A DNA stretch of 64,000 nt, taken from NCBI GenBank assembly GCA_030765045.1, contig CM060967.1, positions 150,851,751 through 150,915,750 on the forward strand. The letters are read 5' to 3'. Numbering within the stretch: the first letter of the stretch is position 1; each line of letters opens with the position of its first letter. The position numbers and the translations under genes were made by a program. Shown here piece by piece: positions 11,581 to 23,740 of this stretch. Under the pieces are notes generated by a model that saw only the letters and a program-made list of their open reading frames with translations, was not told where the DNA came from and did no database searches. Source of the stretch: Tenodera sinensis. Lineage: Eukaryota > Arthropoda > Insecta > Mantodea > Mantidae.

Positions 11581-12339
11581 TTCACAAATAACATTGGTTG
11601 AACAACATTATGTTTAAAGCTGCTACTATTTTAATTTGTAATTGTTTTATTTCCATTTTGTGGTAATGTTGTCTATTAGGATATCTCTTACCAGTATAGA
11701 TGCTGAACTGCTTATAGATTGGCTCTTGCTTCTCTATAGATCAAAAGCATATCAGAGAACTCATCATGAAGGAATGGCATAAAATATTGTGCAACAGCAT
11801 ACACCTGGAGAATGAAGGGAGTCAGCATTCATAATAACACAGTATGCCAGTCATGCCATACTGTAGGACAGTGGGACAGAAGTCATTATACCTATTCTAT
11901 TACAAAATGCAGACAACCAAAGACAGTTTAAACTATAATGCCCAAAATGCTCAGGGGCTTTAAAATTAGATTATTGTGAATTCAGTTTCCAAGTTTTCAT
12001 GAGCATAAAAAATAAATTGTACAACACCAAGATGCAAACCCGTGTCTCTAGGACTATTACATAGGACACAGTCAAAATTCTATTCAACTATTTGGAGGAT
12101 TGACTGAAAGTACATTCCTTGTTCAACTATAGATCTTGTATGCCACGCACTGTGCCATTGTCACCTCATGACTTTCATGCCTAATTTAGCCTTCTAAGAG
12201 AACTTGAATCCTTTGTTGGACATTTTAAAATCATTACTTAAATGGCGAAAGCTATTATGCATGTTACCTCTGCTACCAATCCATCATAGTGAAAAGACCT
12301 GGTCTAAGTAACAATAAACAATGGTATAAAGTGAGCTGG

Positions 12340-13560
12340 AGCTCTATCTTGTTGGAAAAATATATTATTTTTAGGTTAATGGTTGAGGAAACAAGGTTGC
12401 AATGGCCAGTATTACTTGATTTCAAAGCAATTCCAAATATCTAGTAATTTCTCTGAAGAACAAAGAACCAGTGATATGATCATCAACACTGGTCCAATCA
12501 TTCTGTTTCTATGGATGCTGCTGTGATTCTCCTTTACCCATTGTAGATTTGGTCTGACCAGTATTGGCAGTTGTACCTGCTGATAAATGCATTCAGAAAG
12601 AATGTGGCTTCATTTGAGAACACAATTTGTCTTACAAAAATCTGGATTGTTGTGAATGTGCTCCATCATCAATTATCCACAAAACTGCATGCTATCAAAA
12701 GTTCTGCGGGAGTTTAATTCTATGAGGACTTTGCTTGGCACTGTTAAAGATTTTCATCATGGAGCTTTGACTTATATTTAATTCTAGTGCCAAATTTGCT
12801 ATAGGTACTTTTGGAATTTCTTGGCATGGAGGAAAACTCAATGAAATGCTCTCATTAGTTGCACTTTTTGGATGATTGGCCTTGGTAAGTCCTATATGCT
12901 TCCAGTTTCAGTAAATTTGCTTATAATTCTTGTCACTGTTGTTTGTGGAACTGGAGAACCATCCAGATGCATAGGTACTGCCTTTAAATAAATTTGCAGC
13001 CTTGCCATGAGATTGTTGCCTGTTTCCATAGCCAACCATCATTAGAATCATTTCCATTTCACAGAATATCTGATACAATATTGTTCAACACTCTAGATGT
13101 CAGATTCAATCCCATAAATTAGTAAATCAATCAGTAAATATGCTTTCAAGGATATAATCAAAGGACAGTAAATCACAGAAAAAAAAATGAAAGGAGTGTT
13201 TTATTCTATTAAGTCTACATTCTTTTTCAAGAGTAATGAATTGCATAGAATTATTTATTGAGGGTGCTTGTTGAAAAGCTATTGAAGGGTACTATCTGAA
13301 TCTATAACAAAAAAAAGGAATAAAGAGGGTGTTCCATTTAAAATAAGGAAGCTGTAGTCACTTCCATTTAAACCACAAATGGCAAAAAAGTTTTATTATA
13401 ATGTTTAAGTTCCTGCACATGACTGCACACCTAGTTTCATATTAACCAGCCCCGTGCTTCAAAAGTTATTTAGGTGGTGCAGGCCTTATTATGATGTTTT
13501 CAAAGCCAAAGCTAAACTGGTAATGATATCATGTTAATTAGACAGAGTCCACAATGCCAG
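12340..13560 (-). pseudogene. DDE transposase fossil with terminal-type block
   Basis: Minus-strand reading of about 12,480-12,680 gives NEATFFLNAFISRYNCQYWS, close to the catalytic block usually reading DEATFFLNGxVNRHNCRYWS in insect DDE transposons, with the catalytic Asp of DEAT changed to Asn. At 13,322-13,350 a block starting gggtgttccatttaaaataa resembles the terminal region of such elements. The interior is heavily decayed. Limits are approximate. Confidence 0.55.
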
Positions 13561-13769
13561 TATTTGTTTATTTATACTAAGTACTGAAATATAGCTAAGC
13601 ATTCAGCCCAGACTCTTAGCTTGCCATTTTTAAACAACAAATTTCTTTCACTGCCATTAATATAATTATATTGTGGTAACTGTTTCATGTATAAAAATCT
13701 CTAACTAAGAAAAATTGACTTATTAGTACACTACGCCCAGTTTCTAAAATATTAAATTAGGAAAATTTA

Positions 13770-14085
13770 AAAAATAAACCTCAGCGCAACAGCCCATGAA
13801 GGGCCAAGGCCAATGCATCCCCCACCTCTGCCCACTATTGGCATTATGAGCGGGGAGCATTGCTGAAGGATGGACGTGGTGAGCGCCTCAAGCCCTCCCG
13901 GCCAGTTATGCAGCCTTCACGACCTCTGGTCGCTACCTTTCCATCAAGTAGCTTCTCAACTGGGCCCTCCGGGACCTAACGAGGCTGAGTGCACACTGTA
14001 CCACACCTCCCAGCAGGAGAAAAATCCCTATACCGGTACCAGGAATCGAACCCGGGTCCTCCATGCCAGAGGCAGGTGGAGGAAA
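13770..14085 (-). repeat. tRNA-derived SINE, family 1
   Basis: The reverse complement begins with a tRNA-like head (B-box GGGTTCGATTCC from 14,045-14,060). The body shares phrases with 1-217 and with the plus-strand copy at 44.58-44.91 kb (for example gaggctgagtgcac, catcaagtagcttctcaa). The frame at 13,870-14,091 is inside it and is not a gene. It directly abuts the mariner element. Confidence 0.85.
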
Positions 14086-14105
14086 ATTTAGGTAATTGAA
14101 AATTA

Positions 14106-15018
14106 CGAGGGTGGGTCAATAAGTAATGCCTTCTATTTGTTTTCTCGTTTAATTACCAAGAAAATTGAATCCAATTTACATAGCTTGAAAACTACAACAT
14201 TGACGATTAATTTGTCACTTTTCAATATAATCTCCGTCCTTTTCCACAGTTTTGGTCCACCTTTTAACTAGGGCATGTATTCCAGTATGGTAAAACACAG
14301 GGTCTTGCCTCCTAAGCCATTGAAGCACGGACGTTTTCACAGCCTCCTCACCTTCAAAATGAATCCCACGATGAGCTTCCTTTAGTGGCGCGAACAGTTG
14401 GAAGTCTGATGGTGCCAGGTCAGGGCTCTATGGGGGGTGAGGTAAGACTTGTTTCTTTATTTCAGGTGGTTAACATTCTTGGTACCTAACGTGAACAAAA
14501 TTTTGAGTAACCCAGTTGTTGAATAATCGTCATCACACTGCCTTTACTGAGGAGGTAATGCGACACAATTCACCTGTTGTTATCCGGCGATCACCACAAA
14601 TTATCTCATCGACTCGCTGAATGTTGCATGGAATCACTGCAGTCACCGGCCTGCCACTTCGCGTTTCATCTGCCAATGGTGTTTGCCCTTCAGCTTCGTT
14701 ACAGCGACGAACCCATCATCTAACAGTGCTGACATCCACTGTTGCATCACCATACACATTTTTTAGCCTTTTGTAAATGTGAATTGGCGTTTCACCTTCT
14801 GCAGTCAAAAATTCAATCACAGAACGCTGTCTAATACGAATGTCGATGTCAGCCATTTTGCAAGAGGATGCAGTGCTGCCACCTGTTGACTTAGGAAGTT
14901 ACTACTGCAGGGGATTGGAGAAGAAGGTTTGAGGAATTGTGCCAAATTAAAATTTTTCACATAACTAACTTATTTAAGGAAAAAAAAATAGGAGGCATTA
15001 CTTATTGACCCACCCTCG
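14106..15018 (-). mobile_element. Mariner element, internally deleted, full TIRs and TA target duplication
   Basis: Terminal inverted repeats of about 30 bp (CGAGGGTGGGTCAATAAGTA at the left, its complement at 14,999-15,018) are flanked by TA at 14,104-14,105 and 15,019-15,020. The minus strand starts ATG near 14,856 and reads MADIDIRIRQRSVIEFLTAE, then a helix-turn-helix region, with a stop where Arg normally sits in STVRRWV. Reading on, sequence jumps to the C-terminal part with SPDLAPSDF-like PDLAPSDFQLFAPLKEAH (third catalytic Asp) and ends near GDYIEK. The block with the first two catalytic Asp residues is missing. Non-autonomous 913-bp derivative. Confidence 0.93.
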
Positions 15019-15066
15019 TATTTAAAGAGCTAAGAATACACATTAAATTTCTGAATCTTTACATAG

Positions 15067-15349
15067 ATGAATCCAATGCTGAAGAAAGTATAGAGCTGGA
15101 AGTATTGGACAAAGGCCCTGGTGAAACAGAAACAATGCTGCCCCCTGAACCAGAGAAAGAAAAGAAGAAAGAAGGCCGCAGAAAACAACCTTGGCAACAA
15201 CTGGTGTCATATGTGGATGAGCTCACTGTAGGGGGACGCCGTGATTCTCAGGGACGTTATGTGGATGGTATGGGCAACTTTCCTGGCTTTGGGCGAAACA
15301 AGCCTGTGAAAGTTCCACAGGACTGTTTCCCTCTGCATTGTTATCAAAG
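15067..15349 (+). CDS. NaV2 exon: II-III linker, end, leading into domain III
   Basis: Acceptor tttacatag ends at 15066, donor gtatgc starts at 15350; 283 nt, entering with one base carried from the previous exon and leaving with two. It encodes an acidic stretch, a Pro/Glu/Lys-rich basic run (EKEKKKEGRRK), and the end of the linker with CFPLHCYQR, equivalent to the conserved segment before domain III S1 in para-family channels. The frame remains open after the donor to about 15416, which is intron. Confidence 0.9.
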
Positions 15350-15447
15350 GTATGCACATATTTCATGGTCTGGTTTCTCTCACATAATTTCTTTTGCATT
15401 AAGTATGCAATATTAATATTCTTTTTCTCCTTGAAAATTCTTTGCAG

Positions 15448-15766
15448 ATGTACCTGCTGTGAAAATTTCATAGTGCAAACCACCTGTGGACAGCGATGGA
15501 CAAGGATAAGAACCCAAGTCTTATCAGTTGTTGATACACCAGTTTTTGAGTGGTTCATACTAGTTCTCATATTTGCATCGAGCATCACACTCTGTTTTGA
15601 GGATATCTACTTAGACGAAAATGTTATGCTCAAGAAAATCCTTTACTGGACTAATTTGGGTTTCTGTGCACTTTTTAGCATTGAAATGATGCTCAAGTGG
15701 TTGGCATTGGGCTTCTGGAGATATTTCACCAGCTTCTGGACAATCCTTGATTTTATTATTGTTTTT
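15448..15766 (+). CDS. NaV2 exon: domain III S1, S2 and start of S3
   Basis: Acceptor tttgcag ends at 15447, donor gtgagt starts at 15767. Only 98 bp of intron separate it from the previous exon. The first base completes an Arg codon; the exon ends at phase 0. It encodes a Cys-rich entry (CTCCENF), S1 (FEWFILVLIFASSITLCFED), S2 with the conserved acidic FSIEMMLKW, and the first half of S3 (FWTILDFIIVF). The match to Nav domain III is strong across the full exon. Confidence 0.95.
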
Positions 15767-16123
15767 GTGAGTACTGAATACTGTTTTGCAAATGCTTATT
15801 TAAATAATCATCAGAAAGTATATCTTAACAAATAAAACTACAACTTGTTTTAATGCAACATATTTTCAGTTGTCTGTTTATGCTTGTCAATATTTAAGGG
15901 GTATGTAGTGGTAATACACAGCACTTTTAGCTCTTATCAAATGGATGTTTGAATAGGATGTACAAGTAAAATTTATTTGCTTAGAGTATGAAACCATGAA
16001 AAAGCATGCACTCTTTTAGCAAATAGAAATAATTAGTGATTATACAGGATGAGTCAGAATAACACTGAATAATTTTAAGGCATGATTATGTAGTTATAAT
16101 GGAGTATTTTCTTATCAGGAATG

Positions 16124-16549
16124 TTGTTGTTGTTGTTGTTAGCTAATGCTGGATTTCTGACAATGAAGTCATTAATCCTCTTGCTCTCCAATATTTTTCA
16201 CTTGATGATATTGAAGAGAGCAATAGCAGTAATAGTAACCGCTTTTTAGAGAGCACCATATTTTTATGTTTTGGCGGTCACATCGCTCTGTCACAACCCC
16301 CAGAATGTCTGGAGGACCACACCTGTTGTTGGTTTACGGGTCTCACCTACCTGACCTGGAGAATTATCAAAATAAATTCACCGACCATATCCTCTGATTA
16401 CCAATCAGAGGACGTATTACATGCCATGACAGGTCAGCATGTTGTGTTTAAGATTTTATAGAGAAATGGAGAGGTTGGAAAAATAAAGACTCCCTAGCCC
16501 TCGGAAACCCTAATAGCATCGTATACCAATATATCAATGTATAATTAAG
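16124..16549 (-). mobile_element. Non-autonomous retroposon sharing its 3' end with a LINE
   Basis: The left end (minus-strand 3' end) is (TTG)n followed by a 75-bp segment identical in type to the LINE 3' end at 18,315-18,385; its body is unrelated to LINE coding sequence. Flanks ttatcaggaatg at 16,112-16,123 and 16,550-16,561 form a perfect 12-bp target duplication. A plus-strand copy lies at 53,606-54,154. No polymerase III box was found, so the body may come from a LINE 5' region. Confidence 0.8.
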
Positions 16550-16989
16550 TTATCAGGAATGTATGTCCATAAATGCATTGTTATCAAGCTAGAGGGCATT
16601 AAAGTTTTTGAAACACTGTGCCGGATTAGATGAAATTCTGCCAAACAGGTTGCTATACATTTTTACTACAAGACATTAGGAGAATTTTGAAATAAGAGCA
16701 GCTACGTATCTTTAATTTTAAAATATATAATAATACAAACCCTGTTCTAAATATGGATCTAATTATATGGCACTAAATCCATGTGCTCTGAAGCAGATCA
16801 AATCTTTCAACCTATCTACAGTACTTGTTATTGTCAATAACATATCAAATACTACCATGGTAATTCATTGTCAAATTTTCTCCACCATTGGAAAGCTTCA
16901 AATATAGTAAAAAAAAAAGAATGAAACAAGAATTGAACAAGTGCATAAGTGCTTATAAACAATGTTCAAAATGCTGTCATTGAACTTTG

Positions 16990-17960
16990 GGGTATAATTG
17001 GTAGCATCATAGTAATGCTTGCAGAGCTCTTTCAAAACTACCTGGCATATCATTAACGGCATCAAATGCTACAATGATCTTGGCCATTAACTCCTCTTCA
17101 CTATTAACTGGCGTATCATACACAACAGTCTGAGCATGACCCCAAAAGAAAAAAATCCAGAGGTTAGATCTGGTGAACTGCTGACCATGATAATGATACT
17201 CCTCTATCGATCCAGTGATCAGGATACTTAAACTTAGAAAATTCCTTACATCACCAGAATAATGTGCAGGTGCCACATTGCCTCATAACAACATTGACTG
17301 GCATATTCCTAACAGAATATCTTCTAGAAATTCTGGCAAAATATGCTGTAACAACTATAGCTAAATGTGTTCTGTCAAACTGGAGGTAGTAAATAGGGCC
17401 TTGCAAGTGCATCATTCACAAAACCAGCCCAAATGTCCATTACAAATTGCCATTGGTAATTGTATTTCTAATAGCTCTAGGATTATCCTGTGCCCAAATG
17501 TGATTGTTATGTGTGTTAAATATACCCTCTCATATAAAAACCTCATTCATCCACAATATGGTTCATCTTAGTTTATGAAGAAACACTCAACAAACCATAG
17601 TTGACGTGGAAAATCATCCAGCCCCAGTGCTTGAACTTGAGTGAGACGACACAGGTGTAATTGCTGTCCACATCAAAGACTGATTATATGCATGGCATTG
17701 GCTAATGCTCTTTTGGTTCTGGATGGAGAATTATGGACCCAGTCAAGAATCTCCTTTTCTAGAGCTACTGTTATTACATTTCTTTGGACTATGGAGTAAT
17801 GTGCTCTTTCTTGCAGTCGATGTATGGCACCAAAGGTACTTTGATGAGGTAAATGTTTCATTGGGTAAACTTAGCATAAAGGTCTTGTCATTTTGCATTT
17901 CCCCAAGCAGCACCATAAAGGTAATGCATCGCTCCTTGTTCTGCGTAAGCAAAAGTGGAA
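16990..17960 (-). pseudogene. DDE transposase fossil, nearly full length, degenerate
   Basis: Reading the minus strand from right to left: a helix-turn-helix segment (EKEILDWVHNSPSRTKRALA), QQLHLCRLTQVQALGLDDFP, then EGIFNTHNNHIWAQDNPRA, and finally HYSGDVRNFL through FFFWGHAQTVVYDTPVNSEE and GSFERALQALL. These follow the order of a common insect IS630/Tc1-type transposase. Frameshifts and stops separate the pieces. The usual RSPDLTPLDFFLWGH block is RSNLWIFFFWGH here, so the catalytic Asp is lost. Confidence 0.8.
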
Positions 17961-18314
17961 CATTTTTATAATAGGCTGTAAAACTGAAAGTCCTTCCAGT
18001 AAACTGAACACTTTAGTATGTGCTAGTATATACATATTATATATACACATTATGTATATACTGTATATACATGTATATACAGAATATACATGTACATACA
18101 TATTATACAGTCACAAAGTGCTGTATAATATGTAGTACAATCCTTTACCATTTAATTAACAAAATGGAGGTTTTAGGTTTATGATAATATAAACAATGTT
18201 AAAATTAAAATACAAGCAATATTTCAAAACACAAAGAAAATAAAACCTAAGCAATATTCCAATGCTGAAGGGAAAACAAGGATCTATATGAGAAAATTTC
18301 ATCTAACTCAATGT

Positions 18315-18790
18315 TGTTGTTGTTAGCTAATGCTGGATTTCTGACAATGAAGTCATTAATCCTCTTGCTATCCAATATTTTTCACTGATGGATGGGGTGT
18401 TAGAAATGGTCAGGCATATTTGAAGGTGGTCTCGGTCTATTTCCTCTTGCAGATCACATAGAGGACAGAGTGGTGAAGAATATATCTCAATTCTGTTTAA
18501 ATGTTTTGCCAGACAATCATGTCCTGTAATCAACCTGAAGGTTGCAACTTCCGTTTTTCGGGGATACTCAGGAATTACTGTTTGAATATTTGGTAGTTCC
18601 CATCTTTTATTTTTTGATTATTCATAGTAATATTTTGCAATAATTTTTTTGAATTCAGAGTTGACTAATCTTTTAGCTGCATAAAATGGTAGATTAACTA
18701 TAGATTTCTGTACACTGCCGGTACCCTTTTTTGCAAGAAAATTAGCTTTCTCTTTACCACTCAGTCCACAGTGAGCTGGTATCCATATAT
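18315..18790 (-). pseudogene. LINE 3' fragment: RNase H end and zinc-knuckle C-terminus
   Basis: Minus-strand pieces: WIPAHCGLSGKEKANFLAKK (end of an RNase H domain, as in I/Jockey/LOA-type LINEs) at about 18,710-18,790; then TGHDCLAKHLNRIEIYSSPL and CPLCDLQEEIDRDHLQIC, a CCHC-type cluster; ending YWIARGLMTSLSEIQH, stop, and a (TTG)n complement tail. Flanks atctaactcaatgt (18,301-18,314) and atctaacccaatgt (18,791-18,804) are a possible 14-bp target duplication, which would put the 5' truncation at 18,790. Confidence 0.85.
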
Positions 18791-19232
18791 ATCTAACCCA
18801 ATGTGGATATTGAAAAACCTTAATGTCTTCTGGCTCAATAACAAGACATCTAGAGACATACATTCTCTACAAGAAAATACTGAAATAGAATCCCTTAATC
18901 ATGCCTCAAAATTATTCTGTTTCTCTGATTCACCCTGTATAAACACAAGTCATATGATGTGATACATAATGCATTATACTGAAGAAAACTGCACTAGGCC
19001 AAACTAAATTGTAACACATATCCTCCTTTTACACAGCATAAACAAATAATATAACAGACAATTAGGAGAGATTCCTCAAAGAGTGCATGTTGCTATTAGA
19101 TAGTATGCTTTAGTTTAGTATATTAGCAGTGCTGTACCAAAGACTTAGATTAAGGTAATGAGGAATGTTCTTAATGGTAATGATAATCATTAGGTGATTG
19201 TGTTCTTTGCATTTAAAGGAGCCTTTTCAATA

Positions 19233-19440
19233 AAGCGAGTGAGTGAGTGTATTAGTCCATTAAGGGCCCATGAACAACTAGGTCATTTGAGCCAAGTATA
19301 ATACATTTTGTTTCCTGGCTTAATATATTAGTGTCCTGCAGGTGAAAGTATATTAATGGTATTAATTCAGTGTTTTGAATTTTAATGACCATTTGTGTAA
19401 CCTCTACTGAGCACAGGGCCAATAAAGGCTATTATTATTG
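19233..19440 (+). repeat. SINE-like repeat (gtgagtgagtg...gggcccat type)
   Basis: The block gtgagtgagtgtattagtcc, aagggcccat and aactaggtcatt matches, in reverse complement, the block at about 50,590-50,720. Two copies in opposite orientation show it is a dispersed repeat. No tRNA head seen. Confidence 0.6.
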
Positions 19441-19522
19441 CTTCAAACTCTTTGCAGTTCTCAAAGAGTTTACAGTCCTGAATATATGCACACTCTAAGA
19501 AAATAGCAGTGTGCAATGAAAT

Positions 19523-20281
19523 TTGGTCAGCCAGTTAAGCAGGGAATCAGTAGTGTATTATGCAATGAAAACATCTTAATTGCCATTGTACTGAAGTTTC
19601 ATATGACTAAGCTCGACCATGTGTCTTTGTTTAAAATATTTATAAAATATTTTTGATATTCTACACTGCATGTTATTGTCACTGGTGTGTGACATTTTTA
19701 ACTATTTGTTCTTCGATTATGCATACGAGAATTGATAGTAGTGCCTTCAACTTTTATTGTTAAGTTGGTCTTGACACAATGATACAGAGAGTATACATAA
19801 CCTTTAAAAGAGTAGACTTCCAAAAATAAGAAGACACTTTGGATTTATTAAAAATGTTATTTATAATATTAGCACTAATTATTAAGTAAAAAGGATAGAT
19901 GAAAATTGGTCAGCCAGTTAGGCAGGGAATCAGTAGTGTATTATGCAATGAAAACATCTTAATTGCCATTGTACTGAAGTTTCATATGACTAAGCTCGAC
20001 CATGTGTCTTTGTTTAAAATATTTATAAAATATTTTTGATATTCTACACTGCATGTTATTGTCACTGGTGTGTGACATTTTTAACTATTTGTTCTTCGAT
20101 TGTGCATACGAGAATTGATAGTAGTGCCTTCAACTTTTATTGTTAAGTTGGTCTTGACACAATGATACAGAGAGTATACATAACCTTTAAAAGAGTAGAC
20201 TTCCAAAAATAAGAAGACACTTTGGATTTATTAAAAATGTTATTTATAATATTAGCACTAATTATTAAGTAAAAAGGATAG
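19523..20281 (+). repeat. 383-bp tandem duplication, almost identical copies
   Basis: Unit 1 starts at 19,523 and unit 2 at 19,906, each opening ttggtcagccagtta. By eye only two differences were found in about 376 aligned bases (aagcag/aggcag and gattatgc/gattgtgc). Followed by unique intron sequence. Confidence 0.93.
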
Positions 20282-21439
20282 CTTTATTCTGTACAGACTG
20301 CATGGGAATGTTCACACATACCAACATATTGGATGCTACATGCAAATCTTTTGATTGGCAGCTAGCAGTTTGATGATGAACAGGTGCACGTTTATTGGTG
20401 GATTAACAGTGTTGTGAATCTGTGCATCTTTTATTGGTGGATAGTAGTGTCATTATGAAAAGGTGGATATAATGAGGTCCATTATAATGGTGTATAAGCA
20501 CTGCATTATGGCATGGTCGAGCATAAAATTATTATAACACCACAAAGTGCTCTGCTAATTTATAAATTTAATAAACAACATAGTTACCCACAATATGATA
20601 ATTTTTCTAATTACAAAAACATGTTCCAATTAGTAAAATACTGATATGTATTTATATATGTTAAATTAATTATTTTAATAGAAAAGATAGTCAACCTAAG
20701 TATAATTCTATACAAAATCTCATATTTTTTAAAAAGAAATATGAGGGAAATTAGAAAAAACTTAGAAAATTCCTTGGATATACATGAGATGGAGAGTAAT
20801 AGAAGAGGGAAGAAATCAGGTATGGTATAATGGTTTCTTCTCCCTTTGCTTCTCAATGATAGAGAGAATAATTAACAGGAAGACCTATGGAACATGTAAT
20901 CAAAAAAGGTCATACTGAAAAAATAATGCTAAGTTTTTTAATATGTTCTGCTGATGTCATCAAAAAATAATGTGACCTTCATTCACCTAAAATGTAAATA
21001 TAAATAGCTGAATTTTCTCATTCCTCTCACATGGTATCTAGACAAATGTGTAGTTTACAGGCAATATAAAATATAAGTGCTCTCAGATAAACTGTCATGT
21101 GCAGTAGCCCATCCAATAAAGCTGTGACAGCATCCATTGTTATATGTACTCTGTTAGTGCAGCAATTACCATACTGATTATTATCATAGTAAAAGTCTAG
21201 GCTTCAAACCAAGATACTAAATCCAATCTTTTTTTTTTTATCTCTGTCTTTCAACAACATTCTTGAATAGCATGTTGTTTATCTAAATTGTAAGTACAAC
21301 TGTTCATACTAGAGATTAGATGGCTTTAAATATGTTATCCCACATATTCAGACTCATTATGTTTTGGAATAGAGAATAAATATGCCATTAGAATACAGAG
21401 AGGCACAGCAGAAAGCAATGAGGGCATATTGTCTATACC

Positions 21440-22830
21440 AGTTGTGCACAACTCAGGGACCCTGGCCACCTGCGGCCTGTTGAAAATACATTTAAAATTA
21501 ATGAATATTCAATATACTTTGCTTTCAAAATATCCATTTATGCACTGGATGCAGATTATGATGACATCATATATTTTACACAGCTTCCATGGCTAAGGGC
21601 AGGTAACATATATGAACTTCAGGAAGAAATTAGGTTGTTTTTGACAAATCAAACCTTTACAGTGGGGTAAATAGACAGAAGTGAATGATATCTGACTTTA
21701 CATTTCTGGTTGATATGGTGCAGCACCTTGATGAACTAAATACCAAAATTTAAGGCAAAAACCACATGATCCATCATCTGTTCAACCTAATCAAATCTTT
21801 TGAAAGAAAACTTGTAGTCTGGCACACATAAATAAAAGGTGGGGTATTTGCCAAACCCTGAAAAATTGATTCAAGTCCTTGAGAGAAATCACACAAAGCC
21901 TGAAGCCATGTTGACTTTTTCACTGGATCAGTCTCCAGGTTTCTCTTCCATTGAAGTAAAGAAACTGATGACGCCTATAGTCATGAACAGTGCTTGCAAG
22001 CCTGGAAGCAAAATTCCATCATGTAGGTGCAACACTTGGCATTTTCTTTTCAGTAAAGGTATTAAGAGCACCTGTGTGTGAAGTGAAATATGAGAAAAAC
22101 AGCAGGTAAACCATTAAGAGAAACAAATTGTTTGGTTTGCTTAATAAAATTGATATGAAAGTATGAGATTAAGTCTGTGACTATAACAGTGGATGAAGGA
22201 TACTCGGTTTTAATTAAAGTCTGAAGTCCAGAAACATATCCATTCATTACTGCAGCACCATCGAAAGTTTGAGCAACAATTTAACATCCTCAGTCATCCA
22301 GTGTGCTTTACACAAGCAATTGGTTGCTCAGTCAGAACTTGCATCAGCCTTCATTGTCAAAATAGTGTAGAATAGTACTTAATTAACTTTTATTTGTGAC
22401 ACCAGTTGTTTCATCAAGCATGAGTGCAATAAAAGTAGCCTTATCAATATCTGACTTACTATTATCTCTAAGAACACTGGCCGCAGCATCGATTAGATCT
22501 CTCCGTATAAGAGACGAGGTGCCCTTGAAAACAGTAGCTGTCTTCAGTGCTGAGACAGTGTTATATCATAATTAGCCAGAAATAGCAGTAGTTCTATGCA
22601 TTTAACCCCTCTGATTATTTTCTGTTTCCAAACTTGAAGAAATGGCTTGGTGGTGAAAGATTTGCCAACAATGAAGATGTGGAGTCTGCACTTGATGCCT
22701 ATTTCGCAGACCTCTACAGTCTCACTATATACAGAGTATTGAAGCTATTGAGCATCACTGGAAAAGGTGTAGTGAGCTGAAAGGAGTCTACACAGAGAAA
22801 TAAATATGTTTCGTCCCAAAATTTTTGTGC
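21440..22830 (-). pseudogene. hAT transposase relic (ZBED/ZMYM-like type)
   Basis: Minus strand near 22,425-22,560 reads TVSALKTATVFKGTSSLIRR and ATFIALMLDETT, and near 22,070-22,260 reads MNGYVSGLQTLIKTEYPS and FIKQTKQFVSLNGLP. These fit the catalytic and adjoining regions of hAT-type transposases in which DIDKAxFxAxMLDETTD is conserved. Several frameshifts and stops. The left edge has cagttgtgcacaactcaggg, which may be a terminal repeat; the right end is not defined. Confidence 0.7.
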
Positions 22831-23279
22831 TTTCTTTGTTAGGTCAGGTACTTATGGGACAGCCCTCGTAACTACTACTTCAGATGTAAATCCTGTCCTT
22901 TTGTATGGGAAAATAACAACAAAGAATAAAATAGATATCATTCACAAGCTTGCTTCTCATTTCATATTAATGTAACATTTTTCATATTTATCATGAACAT
23001 TAAAGCAGATTCTAACACCAATATGGGATTTAAATAATTTAAAGTTACATAATTAAGCTTTCACATGAACAAATAATGAAAAACGAGGACCAGCTATCTC
23101 TCCCATGTAACGTTATCCATTTCTGTTAAATTACCAAAGCAATGTAACTAAAGAAAGGTATGTCGTCATATGCTAGTATTTTAACACTATGAATGTGCTT
23201 AGCTATGCTAGTGGAATATGAGTTACACACAGCAGGCAAGTCAGTAAAATACATAAGATGCAACAGATAGCAAATGTGA

Positions 23280-23740
23280 CAGTGGCATATATTGTAGGCT
23301 GTCAAAGCTATCATTGAAGCCCATATCTAAAGTAAACTAGAAATTAATCAGTAATATTAACAATAATTGTAATGCTAGCTAGTTTCCCTCATGAAGAATT
23401 AGGATGGAATATGTCTCGTTCTCTACTGTTGAATAGATGGGACAGTAGGGTTTCAGATGCTTGCTGCTGCAGCCTTCACTACAATGGGGAAGAGAGAGGT
23501 GAGGTGGCAGAATACAGGAATAAACACTCCAAGGCTTCGGAATCCCATGTTGTTATACTCACATGAGGGTCTCTGAAATGTGCCATGTGAACATGACTGG
23601 CTATTTCGATTCGACGCAGACATCGATTACTCCTGCCAGGAGTGTGATAGTGCGTCCAAAAACCCCCAACAACAACAACAACAACAACATGACTGGCTGC
23701 ATAGTAGTAGCATGTGGAGTTAAAAGCAAGAATGTGTCTT
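23280..23740 (+). repeat. Dispersed repeat (copy 1) with an 83-bp insertion
   Basis: Matches 43,900-44,270 over its length (tcaaagctatcattgaagccc, aagtaaactagaaattaat, gatgcttgctgctgcagcctt). The copy at 44 kb lacks the block 23,603-23,698. Class of the repeat is unknown; no terminal repeats were found. Confidence 0.8.
23603..23685 (+). mobile_element. 83-bp 5'-truncated LINE-type insertion with (AAC)n tail
   Basis: The insert ends in (AAC)n and is flanked by aacatgactggct at 23,590-23,602 and 23,686-23,698, a 13-bp target duplication. The sister repeat at 44,215-44,235 has the empty site (gaacacacctggttgcatag). Confidence 0.85.

Noticed and set aside
18020..18130. CRISPR-like or structured RNA from repeated tatatac units
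   Set aside because: Simple AT-rich repeat with irregular spacing; no spacers and no conserved flanks.
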